Origin: an uncultured Candidatus Melainabacteria bacterium
Lineage (GTDB): Bacteria > Cyanobacteriota > Vampirovibrionia > Gastranaerophilales > Gastranaerophilaceae
Assembly: GCA_934693235.1 (NCBI GenBank)
Contig: CAKUUY010000003.1
Location: 1-64,000, forward strand
Direction: 5' to 3'
DNA: 64,000 bases
The notes under the pieces are model-generated. The model did no database searches and had not been told where the DNA came from. It saw only the letters and a program-made list of their open reading frames with translations. Positions 43,411 through 51,250 of this stretch are shown here, piece after piece. The first letter of the stretch is position 1; each line of letters starts with the position of its first letter. Position numbers and translations under genes: made by a program.

Positions 43411-43470
43411 TCTCGTCCGTCCAAAATAAAAAGAACCCCATAAAGGAGTTCTTTTTATTTGCCGAAGGCC
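43411..43470 (-). repeat. tRNA-Leu 3' end plus terminator, copy 2 (overlaps intact gene)
   Basis: The full tRNA-Leu gene ends in this copy. Its terminator hairpin (AAAAAGAAC...GTTCTTTTT) and the following CTCGTCCGTCC are repeated at 43064-43124. Confidence 0.75.
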
Positions 43471-43543
43471 GGACTCGAACCGGCACGTGGTTGCCCACAC
43501 AAGATTTTGAGTCTAGCACGTCTACCAATTTCATCACTTCGGC
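43460..43543 (-). tRNA. tRNA-Leu(CAA)
   Basis: 84 bases, class II tRNA with long variable arm. Acceptor GCCGAAG pairs with CTTCGGC, discriminator A, no encoded CCA. D loop has AAATTGGTAGA, T arm GCCGG/CCGGC with loop TTCGAGT, and the variable stem GTGG/CCAC. The anticodon loop CTCAAAA gives anticodon CAA, decoding UUG. The anticodon stem (CTAGA with TCTTG) has a T-T mismatch at the second pair, which is unusual. The sequence is otherwise close to E. coli leu tRNAs. Confidence 0.93.
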
Positions 43544-43695
43544 TTAAATTCAATTGTTACTCTTATATAATATCAAAAACATTTTAAATTTCAAATATTA
43601 TTTTTAAAAAGTTTTAAATCGTTAATAAAGAAATGTTATTGTCTGATTAATAATCGTGAAAACCCTTGTACAATGCTTAATACGAGTGAGGGTAT

Positions 43696-44478
43696 ATGAA
43701 GAAATATTTTATATTATTAGTTAGTTTAATCTATTTTTCTGTGTCAGTAAATGCTGCGGTCATGGAGGGTGGTGTTATAAAAACTGGCATGGGTAATTCA
43801 AAAAGAATTGTTGATAGTGCTACAAATATGCCGGTATCAGGAGCTAAAGTAATTTTACCAAAATTAGATTATATTACTGTGACTGACAAAAATGGTGCCT
43901 TTAATCTTAACGCGAAAATAAAAGCTCCGACAATTTTGTCTGTACAAAAAGAGGGATATAGACCGTTTTCCCTAACAATTGATGAAAAAATTGCGGCAAA
44001 ACCTATAGTTGTAGGAATTGAAAAGAGTAATGTTCAGGATGTGATGATTACGTCTGAAATGTTTCACCTTGGAGATGACAATTTTTCACAAAATTCTGCT
44101 AATTCTGGAGAGTTTAAAGGGAAATCTATCGGGCCTTATTTTTCAAAAACCTTTATGATTGTAGCAAATGCATTGACTAAACAAAATTATCTTGTAATAG
44201 GTTCTATTATCGGAATAGATACTTTTATGGCAAAAAAAATGGGACAAAATTCTATTGCTCAAGCCTTTTCAAGTCCGCCGGAAGTGTTTTTTAACGGGGT
44301 AAAAATTGCAGAAATCCAGCTAAATGGTGATGGGCAACGTATAAAACTTCCTAATAATTTACTAAAACTTGGGCAAATGAATGAAATAACTATTCATACC
44401 GGACGAAATTTGAAACAGACTGCGTATATTGACTATGATGATATTGAGTTTATGAATTTGTATATAAAATCTGAGTAA
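43696..44478 (+). CDS. Secreted protein with carboxypeptidase-regulatory-like domain
   Basis: 260 residues. A signal peptide (cleavage near VNA-AVM) is followed by a Gly-rich segment and a CarboxypepD_reg-like beta-sandwich (RIVDSATNMPVSGAKVILPKLDYITVTDKNGAFNL, about residues 35-75). The second half is unassigned, with a hydrophobic patch (LVIGSIIGIDTFM) and beta strands to the end. Such domains often occur at the start of surface or outer-membrane proteins. GAGGG precedes the ATG. Confidence 0.75.
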   Translation: MKKYFILLVSLIYFSVSVNAAVMEGGVIKTGMGNSKRIVDSATNMPVSGAKVILPKLDYITVTDKNGAFNLNAKIKAPTILSVQKEGYRPFSLTIDEKIAAKPIVVGIEKSNVQDVMITSEMFHLGDDNFSQNSANSGEFKGKSIGPYFSKTFMIVANALTKQNYLVIGSIIGIDTFMAKKMGQNSIAQAFSSPPEVFFNGVKIAEIQLNGDGQRIKLPNNLLKLGQMNEITIHTGRNLKQTAYIDYDDIEFMNLYIKSE

Positions 44479-44853
44479 CAGTTAATAAATAATGAAAAAT
44501 TTCGCCTCTCCAGGGGAAGAGGTCGAATTTCTTTGCGAATTTAAATGAGCATTAGAAATTCTGGAGAGGGGTTGATATATAAGAATAATGAACATATTTA
44601 TAGCCCCCTCTCTTGAATTTGTAACGTTCGCCTTAGCTCACTAACAAATCCTAATCTCTCCCAAGGAGAGAGCTAAGGTTTATACATAATAAAAAACGAC
44701 TTTGGAAAAAGTCGTAAGTTAATTAAGGAAACAAAATATATTTTAAGTGAAAAGTGAGAAGTGAAACGTGAAAAGTCAGCATCATAGCTTCGCACTCTAT
44801 TTAGTTTTATTTTGAGCTAAAGTGAACATAAAGGGCTTTTCACTTATCGCTTA
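44479..44853. other. 375-base intergenic stretch with nested inverted repeats
   Basis: No gene seen. CCTCTCCAG near 44504 and CTGGAGAGG near 44560 are inverted, as are GAATTTC and GAAATTC inside them. CCTTAGCTC (44631-44639) pairs with GAGCTAAGG (44670-44678) around a CTCTCC/GGAGAG hairpin. An AACGACTTT...AAAGTCGT hairpin with T/A tails near 44695-44715 may act as terminator for either flanking gene. Confidence 0.55.
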
Positions 44854-46029
44854 CTACCCGAATGTCTTGAATGTAGATTCAGTGTTCTTTTCGATTACTT
44901 TTTGAACTGCATCCATTTCGGTTTGAATTGCGTCTTGTTCTGTGTCTAATTGTTTCAAACGTAATTCAAGGTTTTTATCTTCTGATTGAATAACTTCTAT
45001 TTTAGCGTTGATGTTTTGAATTGATTGATCGTATTCATATTTGTCATATTCGTATTGGTTCATTGCGTCATTGTATTTTGCTTGATCTGTTACAGTGTTT
45101 GTTGTTACAGCGTAAGTAACTTTTGTAGCAGGATCATCAGGGTTCAATGTAATGCTGATGATACGACCTGTAGAATCTTGTTCTAAGCGAGCTTCAACGC
45201 CTTTGATTTCTTCAGTTTCTTTCGCAGAACCGATTGTGTAAGTTTTAATTGCACTTTGAGAAGAACCTGTATCGCTGAATTTTGTGTCATCAGATTCTAA
45301 AACGTCTTTGTTTACAAAATATGGAGACCAAGTGCCGGTTGAAGTGTTTTGTACGTATCTAACCATGTATCCTTTAGCAGATTCACCATATTTTTCTGTA
45401 AGTTGAACGATGTATTTGTTTTCTTCGCTGATAAGGTTCGCAATTTGATCAGCTGATAAACTTTTGTAGTAATCATCATCACTGTTTACTCCAACCAATT
45501 TATCAGTTGTGTCAATTTCATTTACAAAATTTTCGTCAGAATAATATTTTTTATCTTTTGCGTTATAGTAAGCTGTTTGTTTATTTTGACCATCTTTGTC
45601 AGAAACTGTGAATGAAATAGTTTCTCCAAGAGGTCTTAATTTCTTAGCACCGACATAGTATTCGTAATTTGTCGGTTGACCTTCTTTGGCAGTATTTTTT
45701 CTAGTATAAATAGTAGACGCTGTTGATACAACTGAAAAATCGTTTGTCCAAGATGCTGTATAGCTGATTAAATATTTACCATCTTTTTGAGCAACCATAG
45801 TTGAAATTGAGTTACTTAAAGAACCGTCTTCAAAAGTGTAAGTTGTTTTCGTATAATCGGCAACAGATGGAGGAACTGGTACTGTCATACCAAGCAATTG
45901 GTTGTAGTAGTTAGCTGATTGGTTTGCCAACGTAGTACGTTGTTGGTTGATCTGCTGACCCTCATATTCGGTATTTGATTTTCTTGCAGTTAGACCTAAA
46001 AATCTAGCCTGTGAAGCAGCCATACCCAT
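44854..46029 (-). CDS. MGMAASQARFLG-family lineage protein
   Basis: 391 residues from ATG 46029 with AAAGGAAA upstream; the longer frame from 46074 covers the leader and is rejected. The first 45 residues (MGMAASQARFLGLTARKSN, then YEGQQINQQRTTLANQSANYYNQLLGM) are nearly identical to the protein starting at 63653. The middle is Thr/Ser/Tyr-rich and probably beta; the last about 75 residues are a charged coiled coil ending ESTFKTFG. No classical signal peptide. The conserved N-terminal block may be a secretion or assembly signal, as in flagellar/needle-type proteins, but that is inference. Confidence 0.75.
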   Translation of the reverse strand: MGMAASQARFLGLTARKSNTEYEGQQINQQRTTLANQSANYYNQLLGMTVPVPPSVADYTKTTYTFEDGSLSNSISTMVAQKDGKYLISYTASWTNDFSVVSTASTIYTRKNTAKEGQPTNYEYYVGAKKLRPLGETISFTVSDKDGQNKQTAYYNAKDKKYYSDENFVNEIDTTDKLVGVNSDDDYYKSLSADQIANLISEENKYIVQLTEKYGESAKGYMVRYVQNTSTGTWSPYFVNKDVLESDDTKFSDTGSSQSAIKTYTIGSAKETEEIKGVEARLEQDSTGRIISITLNPDDPATKVTYAVTTNTVTDQAKYNDAMNQYEYDKYEYDQSIQNINAKIEVIQSEDKNLELRLKQLDTEQDAIQTEMDAVQKVIEKNTESTFKTFG

Positions 46030-46209
46030 GACCAGTTTCCTTTCGTTTTGTTTCCTTACTATGTAATACGGCATTATAGAAACAAATCTTTAATTATTAT
46101 AACAAATAATATGAAGTTTTGTAACAAAAATCATTCATTCGAAGGAAAAAGTTTTGTCAAAACCAGCTTTTTGAATGAGGAAAGACGCCCTTTTCTTAAC
46201 AGTCTTTTC

Positions 46210-47445
46210 TTATAATATTTTCTTCAGTTTCTCAATTACAACATCCATTGCGCCTTGTTGAGAAGCAAAAACGGTTTTGCAATCTTCGCATGCTTGGAAA
46301 TAAAATTCTTTATCAGAAAGCAACTTTGCCATGTAGTTAGTTAATTCTTGTGGAGTTTTCACAACTTTCCCTGCTTTAGAGCGACCTAAAATCCAGTAAA
46401 TATCTCTAAAATTGTGAATAGATGGCCCTGATATTGCAGGTTTGTCGTAAACGATGGCTTCTAACGGGTTATGTCCGCCAGTTTTGTTAAAACTTCCACC
46501 AATAAACGCAAAGTCACATATTTGATACATTTTACTCAACTCGCCCATTGTATCAAGTATTATAATTTCATTGTCTTCAAAAGAGTTTCCTGTAGAGCGT
46601 TGACCAAATTTAAGTCCAGTTTTTTGTGTCAATGATTTAACTTCATCTAATCTTGTTAAATGTCTTGGTGCTAGTAACAATTTTATGTCAGGAAATTCCT
46701 TTTTTAGTTTTGTAAAAGCGGAAAGAACGATTTCATCTTCACCTTTATGGGTGCTTCCTGCTATGATTACGCGGTTAGAGCCTTTCCCTATTTCAATATT
46801 CGCGTCAATTCGTTTTACGTCAAATTTCAGGTTTTTCATGACATGAGTTTTGCTTGTAGGTGCTCCGATTTGAATGAATTTTTCTTTGTCTTCTTCGCTT
46901 TGTGTAAGAATTTCTGTGTAGTTTTTGAACAATTCTTTAAAAAATCCTTTTAAAAACCTGTATGACTTGAATGTTGCATCAGAAATTCGTCCATTAATTA
47001 CAAATAGCGGAATTTCTTTTTTATGGCAATATGCAGCAAAAGTTGGCCATAATTCAGTTTCTGCAATCAAAACAACACTTGGATTAATTTTGTTTAAAAA
47101 TTTGTCAACACAAAATGTAATATCAAATGGGAAATATGTTATAAAACTTGCTATATTTTCGTATTTTTTGTGGGCAATCTCTTGTCCAGTCTTAGTTCCT
47201 GTTGTTATGACAATTTTATATTCAGGAAAAGTCTCTTTGGTCTTCTTAATCAAGTTTTCAAGAGCAATAATTTCTCCTACAGAAACTCCATGAAACATAA
47301 TGACTTTGTTTCCCAAGTCTGGAGCTTTAAAATCTCCAAACTTTTCTTTCCAGCCAAAAGATTTTCCTTCTATTTTTCTTACTGCTGCGTAAATTGGTAG
47401 TGTTATTAAAAATAATATTGTTGATAAAATTCTATAAATAATCAT
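46210..47445 (-). CDS. waaA: 3-deoxy-D-manno-octulosonic-acid (Kdo) transferase
   Basis: 411 residues (GT30). An N-terminal membrane helix anchors it to the inner membrane; FHGVSVGEIIALENL holds the catalytic Glu, and IAGSTHKGEDEIVLSAF and GGSFNKTGGHNPLEAIV are the donor-site motifs. It adds Kdo to lipid A precursor, so the cell makes LPS and has an outer membrane. The promoter TATAAT (47452-47457) lies exactly 6 bases before the ATG, without a ribosome site. Confidence 0.95.
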   Translation of the reverse strand: MIIYRILSTILFLITLPIYAAVRKIEGKSFGWKEKFGDFKAPDLGNKVIMFHGVSVGEIIALENLIKKTKETFPEYKIVITTGTKTGQEIAHKKYENIASFITYFPFDITFCVDKFLNKINPSVVLIAETELWPTFAAYCHKKEIPLFVINGRISDATFKSYRFLKGFFKELFKNYTEILTQSEEDKEKFIQIGAPTSKTHVMKNLKFDVKRIDANIEIGKGSNRVIIAGSTHKGEDEIVLSAFTKLKKEFPDIKLLLAPRHLTRLDEVKSLTQKTGLKFGQRSTGNSFEDNEIIILDTMGELSKMYQICDFAFIGGSFNKTGGHNPLEAIVYDKPAISGPSIHNFRDIYWILGRSKAGKVVKTPQELTNYMAKLLSDKEFYFQACEDCKTVFASQQGAMDVVIEKLKKIL

Positions 47446-47451
47446 GCTTTG

Positions 47452-47482
47452 ATTATAACATGAATGAGTGTTTTTGGCTCAA
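47452..47482 (-). promoter_or_regulatory. Leaderless promoter of waaA
   Basis: On the minus strand, TTGAGC (47482-47477), 19-base spacer, TATAAT (47457-47452), then 6 bases to the ATG at 47445. Confidence 0.6.
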
Positions 47483-47518
47483 GTATATGGTAGCATGAAA
47501 ATTTTAATCGAATAAAAT

Positions 47519-47549
47519 AAAACCACCTATTTTTTACATAGGTGGTTTT
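47519..47549 (-). terminator. Terminator of clpC
   Basis: AAAACCACCTAT (47519-47530) pairs perfectly with ATAGGTGGTTTT (47538-47549), 22 bases after the clpC stop on the minus strand, followed by T-rich DNA. Confidence 0.85.
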
Positions 47550-47571
47550 GTGTAATTTATGTTTATTTTTA

Positions 47572-50070
47572 CTAATTCGCGGTTTCTGGTGTTTCTGCCG
47601 GTTGTTCTTTTTTAGTCCGTTTTGTTTTTTTGTCAAATGTAATTTTATCATCAACCAACTTGATGACAATAGTGTCTCCTGCAGAATATTTTCCTGAAAG
47701 AATTTCTTCAGCAAGCATGTCCTCAATTTTACGTTGAATCAATCTTCTTAGAGGTCTTGCTCCATAAGCTTCAGAGTATCCGTTTTTAGCCAAATGATCT
47801 TTTACTTCATTCGTAACTTCTAGAGATAATTCTCTTTCAGCCAAACGTTTAACTAGATCTTTTAACATCAAATCAACAATTTGTCTGATTTCTTCTTGTT
47901 TCAAGTGAGCAAATACTATTGTTTCGTCAATACGGTTCAAGAATTCTGGTCTGAATGCTTTTTTCATTTCTTCAGAAACTGTTTCTTTAAGTTTTTCATA
48001 TTTGTCTTTTGATTCGTCATCACTTGTTGAAAAGCCAAGTTTAGATGTAGTTGTAATCATACTTGCACCAACGTTAGATGTCATGATGATGATTGTGTTT
48101 TTGAAGTTTACATGACGACCTTTTGCGTCTGTTAAACGCCCATCATCCAAAATTTGCAACATGATATTGAATACATCAGGGTGTGCTTTTTCGATTTCGT
48201 CGAAAAGAATTACGCTGTAAGGTTTTTTACGAACAAGTTCTGTCAAATGTCCGCCGTCATCGTAACCAACGTATCCTGGAGGAGAACCGATAAGTTTTGC
48301 AGTAGAATGTTTTTCCATAAATTCTGACATATCAACTCTTATCATGTTATCTTCTGAGCCAAATACTGCCTCTGCTAATGCTTTAGCAAGTTCGGTTTTA
48401 CCAACTCCGGTTGGACCACAGAATATAAAGCTTCCGATAGGTCTGTTAGGGCTCTTTAACCCAACTCGAGCACGTCTGATTGCTTTAGAAATCGCAACAA
48501 CGGCATCATTTTGACCGATTACACGTTCGTGAAGAGTTTGTTCAAGTTTAAGAAGTCTTTCGCTTTCACCTTCTGTTAATTTGGTTACTGGAATACCGGT
48601 CATTGTTCCGATTACTTCCGCTACGTTTTCAGCAGTAACTGTCGGCTTGTTTGCTTCGTGTTCTTCTCTATATTTTTGAGCCATTTCGCGAATTCTGTCT
48701 TTCATATCCGCTTCGTCATCTCTTAATTGAGAAGCCTTTTCAAACTCTTGATTTCTGATTGCGTTTTCTTTTTCTTTGATAATTGAACGCAATTCCTTTT
48801 CAAGCTCTTTGCCTTCCGGTGACAAGTTTGAAACTTTTAGACGAACTTTAGAAGATGCTTCGTCGATTACGTCGATTGCTTTATCTGGCAAAAATCTGTC
48901 TGTAATATATTTGTTAGACAATTTTACCGCAGCAACAATAGCTTCATCAGAAATAATCAATTTGTGGTGCTCTTCATATTTTGGTTTTAAGCCTTTGATG
49001 ATTTCAATAGATTCTTCTTCTGTAGGTTCATCAATAATTACAGATTGAAAACGACGTTCTAAAGCCGGATCTTTTTCAACGTATTTTCTATATTCATCAA
49101 GAGTTGTAGCCCCGATAACCTGAATTTCTCCACGAGATAATGCCGGTTTCAATATGTTTGCGGCATCGATTGCACCTTCAGCAGCACCAGCGCCAATCAA
49201 CGTGTGCATTTCGTCAATTACAAGAATAATATTTCCTGCTTGACGAATTTCGTCCATAATTTTTTTAAGACGCTCTTCGAATTCTCCGCGGTATTTTGTT
49301 CCTGCGACCAAAAGTCCCATATCAAGTTGAATAACCTTTTTACCGTCTAAAATGTCAGGAACTTCAGCATTAACAATTCTTATTGCTAATCCTTCCGCAA
49401 CGGCGGTTTTACCAACACCCGGTTCCCCGATTAATACAGGGTTGTTTTTTGTACGGCGCGCAAGAATTTGAATTACGCGTTCAATTTCTTTTTCTCTACC
49501 GACAACCGGATCCAGTCTCAATTCTTGAGCAGCAAGTGTCAGATCTCTACCAAATTCATCCAAACTTGGAGTTTTCGTTTTTCCGCCAGTCGAAGAAGAA
49601 GAACTTGATGTCCCAGAAGAAACTGTTTGAGGTTTAGATTCCCCCAACATTTTTACAACGTTACTTCTAACTTTATTTAAATCAACACCAAGGTTTTCTA
49701 AAACTCGTGCAGCAACCCCTTCACCCTCTCGGATTAGACCAAGAAGCAGATGTTCTGTTCCAATATAATTGTGACCAAGCTGTCTTGCCTCGTCCCAAGA
49801 CAATTCGAGCACTCTTTTAGCTCTTGGAGTGAATGGAATTTCAACAGCAACAAAGCCAGAGCCTCTACCAATAATTTTTTCAACTTCAGCTCTAGCATCT
49901 TTTAGTGTTACCCCCATAGATTTTAATGTTTTTGCGGCAACACCAGTACCTTCTCCTATAAGCCCTAAAAGAACTTGTTCAGTACCAACGAAATTATGGC
50001 CAAGTCTTCTCGCTTCTTCCTGAGCTAACATAATTACTTTTATAGCTTTTTCCGTAAAACGTTCGAACAT
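47572..50070 (-). CDS. clpC: ATP-dependent Clp protease ATP-binding subunit ClpC
   Basis: 832 residues. Two N-terminal Clp repeats (1-140), AAA1 with LIGEPGVGKTAVAEG (about 210), a UVR-type coiled region (EKENAIRNQEFEKASQLRDD, about 430), AAA2 with FCGPTGVGKTELAKAL (about 560) and an LGF loop (SKLGFST, about 690) that docks on ClpP. This is the ClpC architecture of cyanobacteria and Firmicutes, not ClpB. It unfolds substrates for ClpP. AGGAG precedes the ATG. No clpP or adaptor gene is in the window. Confidence 0.97.
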   Translation of the reverse strand: MFERFTEKAIKVIMLAQEEARRLGHNFVGTEQVLLGLIGEGTGVAAKTLKSMGVTLKDARAEVEKIIGRGSGFVAVEIPFTPRAKRVLELSWDEARQLGHNYIGTEHLLLGLIREGEGVAARVLENLGVDLNKVRSNVVKMLGESKPQTVSSGTSSSSSSTGGKTKTPSLDEFGRDLTLAAQELRLDPVVGREKEIERVIQILARRTKNNPVLIGEPGVGKTAVAEGLAIRIVNAEVPDILDGKKVIQLDMGLLVAGTKYRGEFEERLKKIMDEIRQAGNIILVIDEMHTLIGAGAAEGAIDAANILKPALSRGEIQVIGATTLDEYRKYVEKDPALERRFQSVIIDEPTEEESIEIIKGLKPKYEEHHKLIISDEAIVAAVKLSNKYITDRFLPDKAIDVIDEASSKVRLKVSNLSPEGKELEKELRSIIKEKENAIRNQEFEKASQLRDDEADMKDRIREMAQKYREEHEANKPTVTAENVAEVIGTMTGIPVTKLTEGESERLLKLEQTLHERVIGQNDAVVAISKAIRRARVGLKSPNRPIGSFIFCGPTGVGKTELAKALAEAVFGSEDNMIRVDMSEFMEKHSTAKLIGSPPGYVGYDDGGHLTELVRKKPYSVILFDEIEKAHPDVFNIMLQILDDGRLTDAKGRHVNFKNTIIIMTSNVGASMITTTSKLGFSTSDDESKDKYEKLKETVSEEMKKAFRPEFLNRIDETIVFAHLKQEEIRQIVDLMLKDLVKRLAERELSLEVTNEVKDHLAKNGYSEAYGARPLRRLIQRKIEDMLAEEILSGKYSAGDTIVIKLVDDKITFDKKTKRTKKEQPAETPETAN

Positions 50071-50257
50071 TATTTTACTCCTATCTCTTCTATGATATAT
50101 ATTTTACATAAAAAACAAAAAACTTTCAAGTATAACTCTCATAAATACAGATAATAGATGACGTTAAAAACTAAAAATGATCTTGAAAAATTTTTTAAAA
50201 GAAGTGGTTGACATTTAAAATTGTTTCATGTAAGATAGATTTTGTCGAAAGAGTCAA

Positions 50258-50333
50258 GCCCCCATCGTCTAGAGGCCTAGGACAACACCCTTTCACGGTG
50301 TAGACAGCGATTCGAATTCGCTTGGGGGTACCA
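50258..50333 (+). tRNA. tRNA-Glu(UUC) with encoded CCA
   Basis: Begins GCCCCCATCGTCTAGAGGCC and ends TGGGGGT-A-CCA. The anticodon stem ACACC/GGTGT holds loop CTTTCAC, giving anticodon UUC (Glu). T loop TTCGAAT. Acceptor ends GCCCCCA...TGGGGGT with the G-U first pair are those of cyanobacterial and chloroplast tRNA-Glu. A terminator follows. Confidence 0.95.
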
Positions 50334-50342
50334 TTAAAAAAG

Positions 50343-50372
50343 AAACACCCTTCAGGGTGTTATTTTTTTTGC
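50343..50372 (+). terminator. Terminator after tRNA-Glu
   Basis: ACACCC pairs with GGGTGT around TTCA and is followed by a T run. It sits about 10 bases after the tRNA CCA end. Confidence 0.85.
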
Positions 50373-50485
50373 GAAATTTTAGGTGTCTTGAGTTTGAATC
50401 AAGAATATCCTTCAAATATCGTAACATTCTGCGATTTTACCAGTTAGGATGTTCTGCTTCGTACGGCTCGTATTGCTCGCCTACT

Positions 50486-50821
50486 TTATATCATTAAATT
50501 TAAAACAGCATCTTTGTCGTATTGCTTAATAAGAGGAAGCATTAATTGTTCGTAGCTTGGAGATGCCAGAATATAAGCTTCGTTACTCCAAGGGAAAATT
50601 ATAGCTCCGAATTCTCTGTCAAAAAATCCACTTTCATTCCTTATTTTAGCCGCTTGTTTAAATTTTTCAGCAACTGAATTATTGCAATAAATCCTTTTAA
50701 ATCCTAGGTTTAAAAATCCAGTACGTCTTAAATCAAATGCGACTTCTCTTACATCTTCAAATTTAGCGCTTGATAATCTAATTCCGTTAAATGACATATT
50801 GTTGTTATTTTGTATTTGCAT
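50486..50821 (-). CDS. Small protein with N-terminal FNG motif, function unknown
   Basis: 111 residues. The first 13 residues (MQIQNNNNMSFNG) hold FNG at 11-13, the shortest N-terminal example in the window. The remainder looks like a compact alpha/beta fold (FEDVREVAFDLRRTGF, FGAIIFPWSNEAYILASP). No clear Shine-Dalgarno. Alone next to tRNA-Glu. Function unknown. Confidence 0.6.
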   Translation of the reverse strand: MQIQNNNNMSFNGIRLSSAKFEDVREVAFDLRRTGFLNLGFKRIYCNNSVAEKFKQAAKIRNESGFFDREFGAIIFPWSNEAYILASPSYEQLMLPLIKQYDKDAVLNLMI

Positions 50822-50880
50822 ATGTTTTTTAAAACTTAAAAACTGGAATTTTGAACACTCTTTTAAGAAAAATTTACATC

Positions 50881-50908
50881 TTTACAATAATTTTTTTTAA
50901 GGTATTAT
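50881..50908 (+). promoter_or_regulatory. Promoter of the probable small RNA
   Basis: TTTACA (50881-50886), 16-base spacer, TATTAT (50903-50908), overlapping TATAAA 3 bases later. Predicted transcription start is about 50915. Confidence 0.5.
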
Positions 50909-50914
50909 AAACTT

Positions 50915-51042
50915 ATGATTATTATGAACCAATTACGACGAATTGTGAGTACTTATAAAGGCTTGTTGTAAACACGCTCACAGTTTATCGTGAAAAAACT
51001 TTTTATTAACAAGACCTTTCCCCCCGAAAGGTCATTTTTTTT
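50915..51042 (+). ncRNA. Probable small RNA of about 125 nt
   Basis: Flanked by a promoter-like sequence and a perfect 8-bp terminator, GACCTTTC (51013-51020) with GAAAGGTC (51026-51033), loop of 5 C and a T run. Internally TGTGAG and CTCACA pair over about 35 bases. The only open frame is an 18-codon peptide starting MIIMNQLRRIVSTYKGLL, which could be a leader peptide. It does not match tmRNA, 6S, SRP or RNase P RNA as far as I can see. Confidence 0.5.
51013..51042 (+). terminator. Terminator of the probable small RNA
   Basis: Perfect 8-bp stem with a CCCCC loop followed by eight T residues. Confidence 0.85.
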
Positions 51043-51123
51043 GTTAATAAACGTAAAAATTCCAAGTAAAATTGGCAATAATTAATATTGATGTAACTTA
51101 TAAAAAAAGTGAAAGGTAGAAGA

Positions 51124-51207
51124 ATGCAAAAAAGTATCCGACGAAACTCAATGATAAAGGCGAATGCCCCAATCGTCAAGTTAATGAACTTAATTTGGGG
51201 TCTATAG
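51124..51207 (+). promoter_or_regulatory. Structured leader with 27-codon open frame
   Basis: CCCCAA (51167-51172) pairs with TTGGGG (51195-51200), with an inner AAGTT/AACTT stem (51178-51182 with 51187-51191). An ATG at 51124 opens a 27-codon frame after AAAGGTAG. Either an upstream peptide or an RNA switch for the gene at 51251. Confidence 0.4.
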
Positions 51208-51250
51208 TACTTAATTATTGAGTGGCAAATTTTGCCGCGGAAAGGTTAAA

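Larger units (their letters stand above)
42995..43459. other. Intergenic stretch of tRNA-Leu 3' fragments and terminators
   Basis: Contains no convincing protein gene. It holds two partial copies of the tRNA-Leu 3' end, three hairpin terminators that lie directly after tRNA ends on the minus strand, and GC-richer filler. A hairpin CTTTGC...TGTGTT/AACACA...GCAAAG spans about 43317-43352. The arrangement suggests a decayed tandem tRNA array. Confidence 0.6.
50822..51250. other. Leader region with a probable small RNA and a structured 5' segment
   Basis: Between two protein genes. It holds a probable small RNA with its own promoter and terminator (50915-51042), then a structured segment (51124-51207) with a 27-codon frame and a hairpin, directly before the gene at 51251. 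Confidence 0.55.

Noticed and set aside
43064..43543. Prophage or integrative element at tRNA-Leu
   Set aside because: tRNA 3' repeats are present, but no integrase, excisionase or phage gene lies near; the fragments are too close together to bound an island.
46030..46074. Longer start of the MGMAASQARFLG protein
   Set aside because: The extra codons fall in the leader conserved between paralogues; the shared block starts at 46029.
47442..47726. 94-codon minus-strand frame at the end of clpC
   Set aside because: It overlaps the clpC 3' end in another frame and runs through its terminator.
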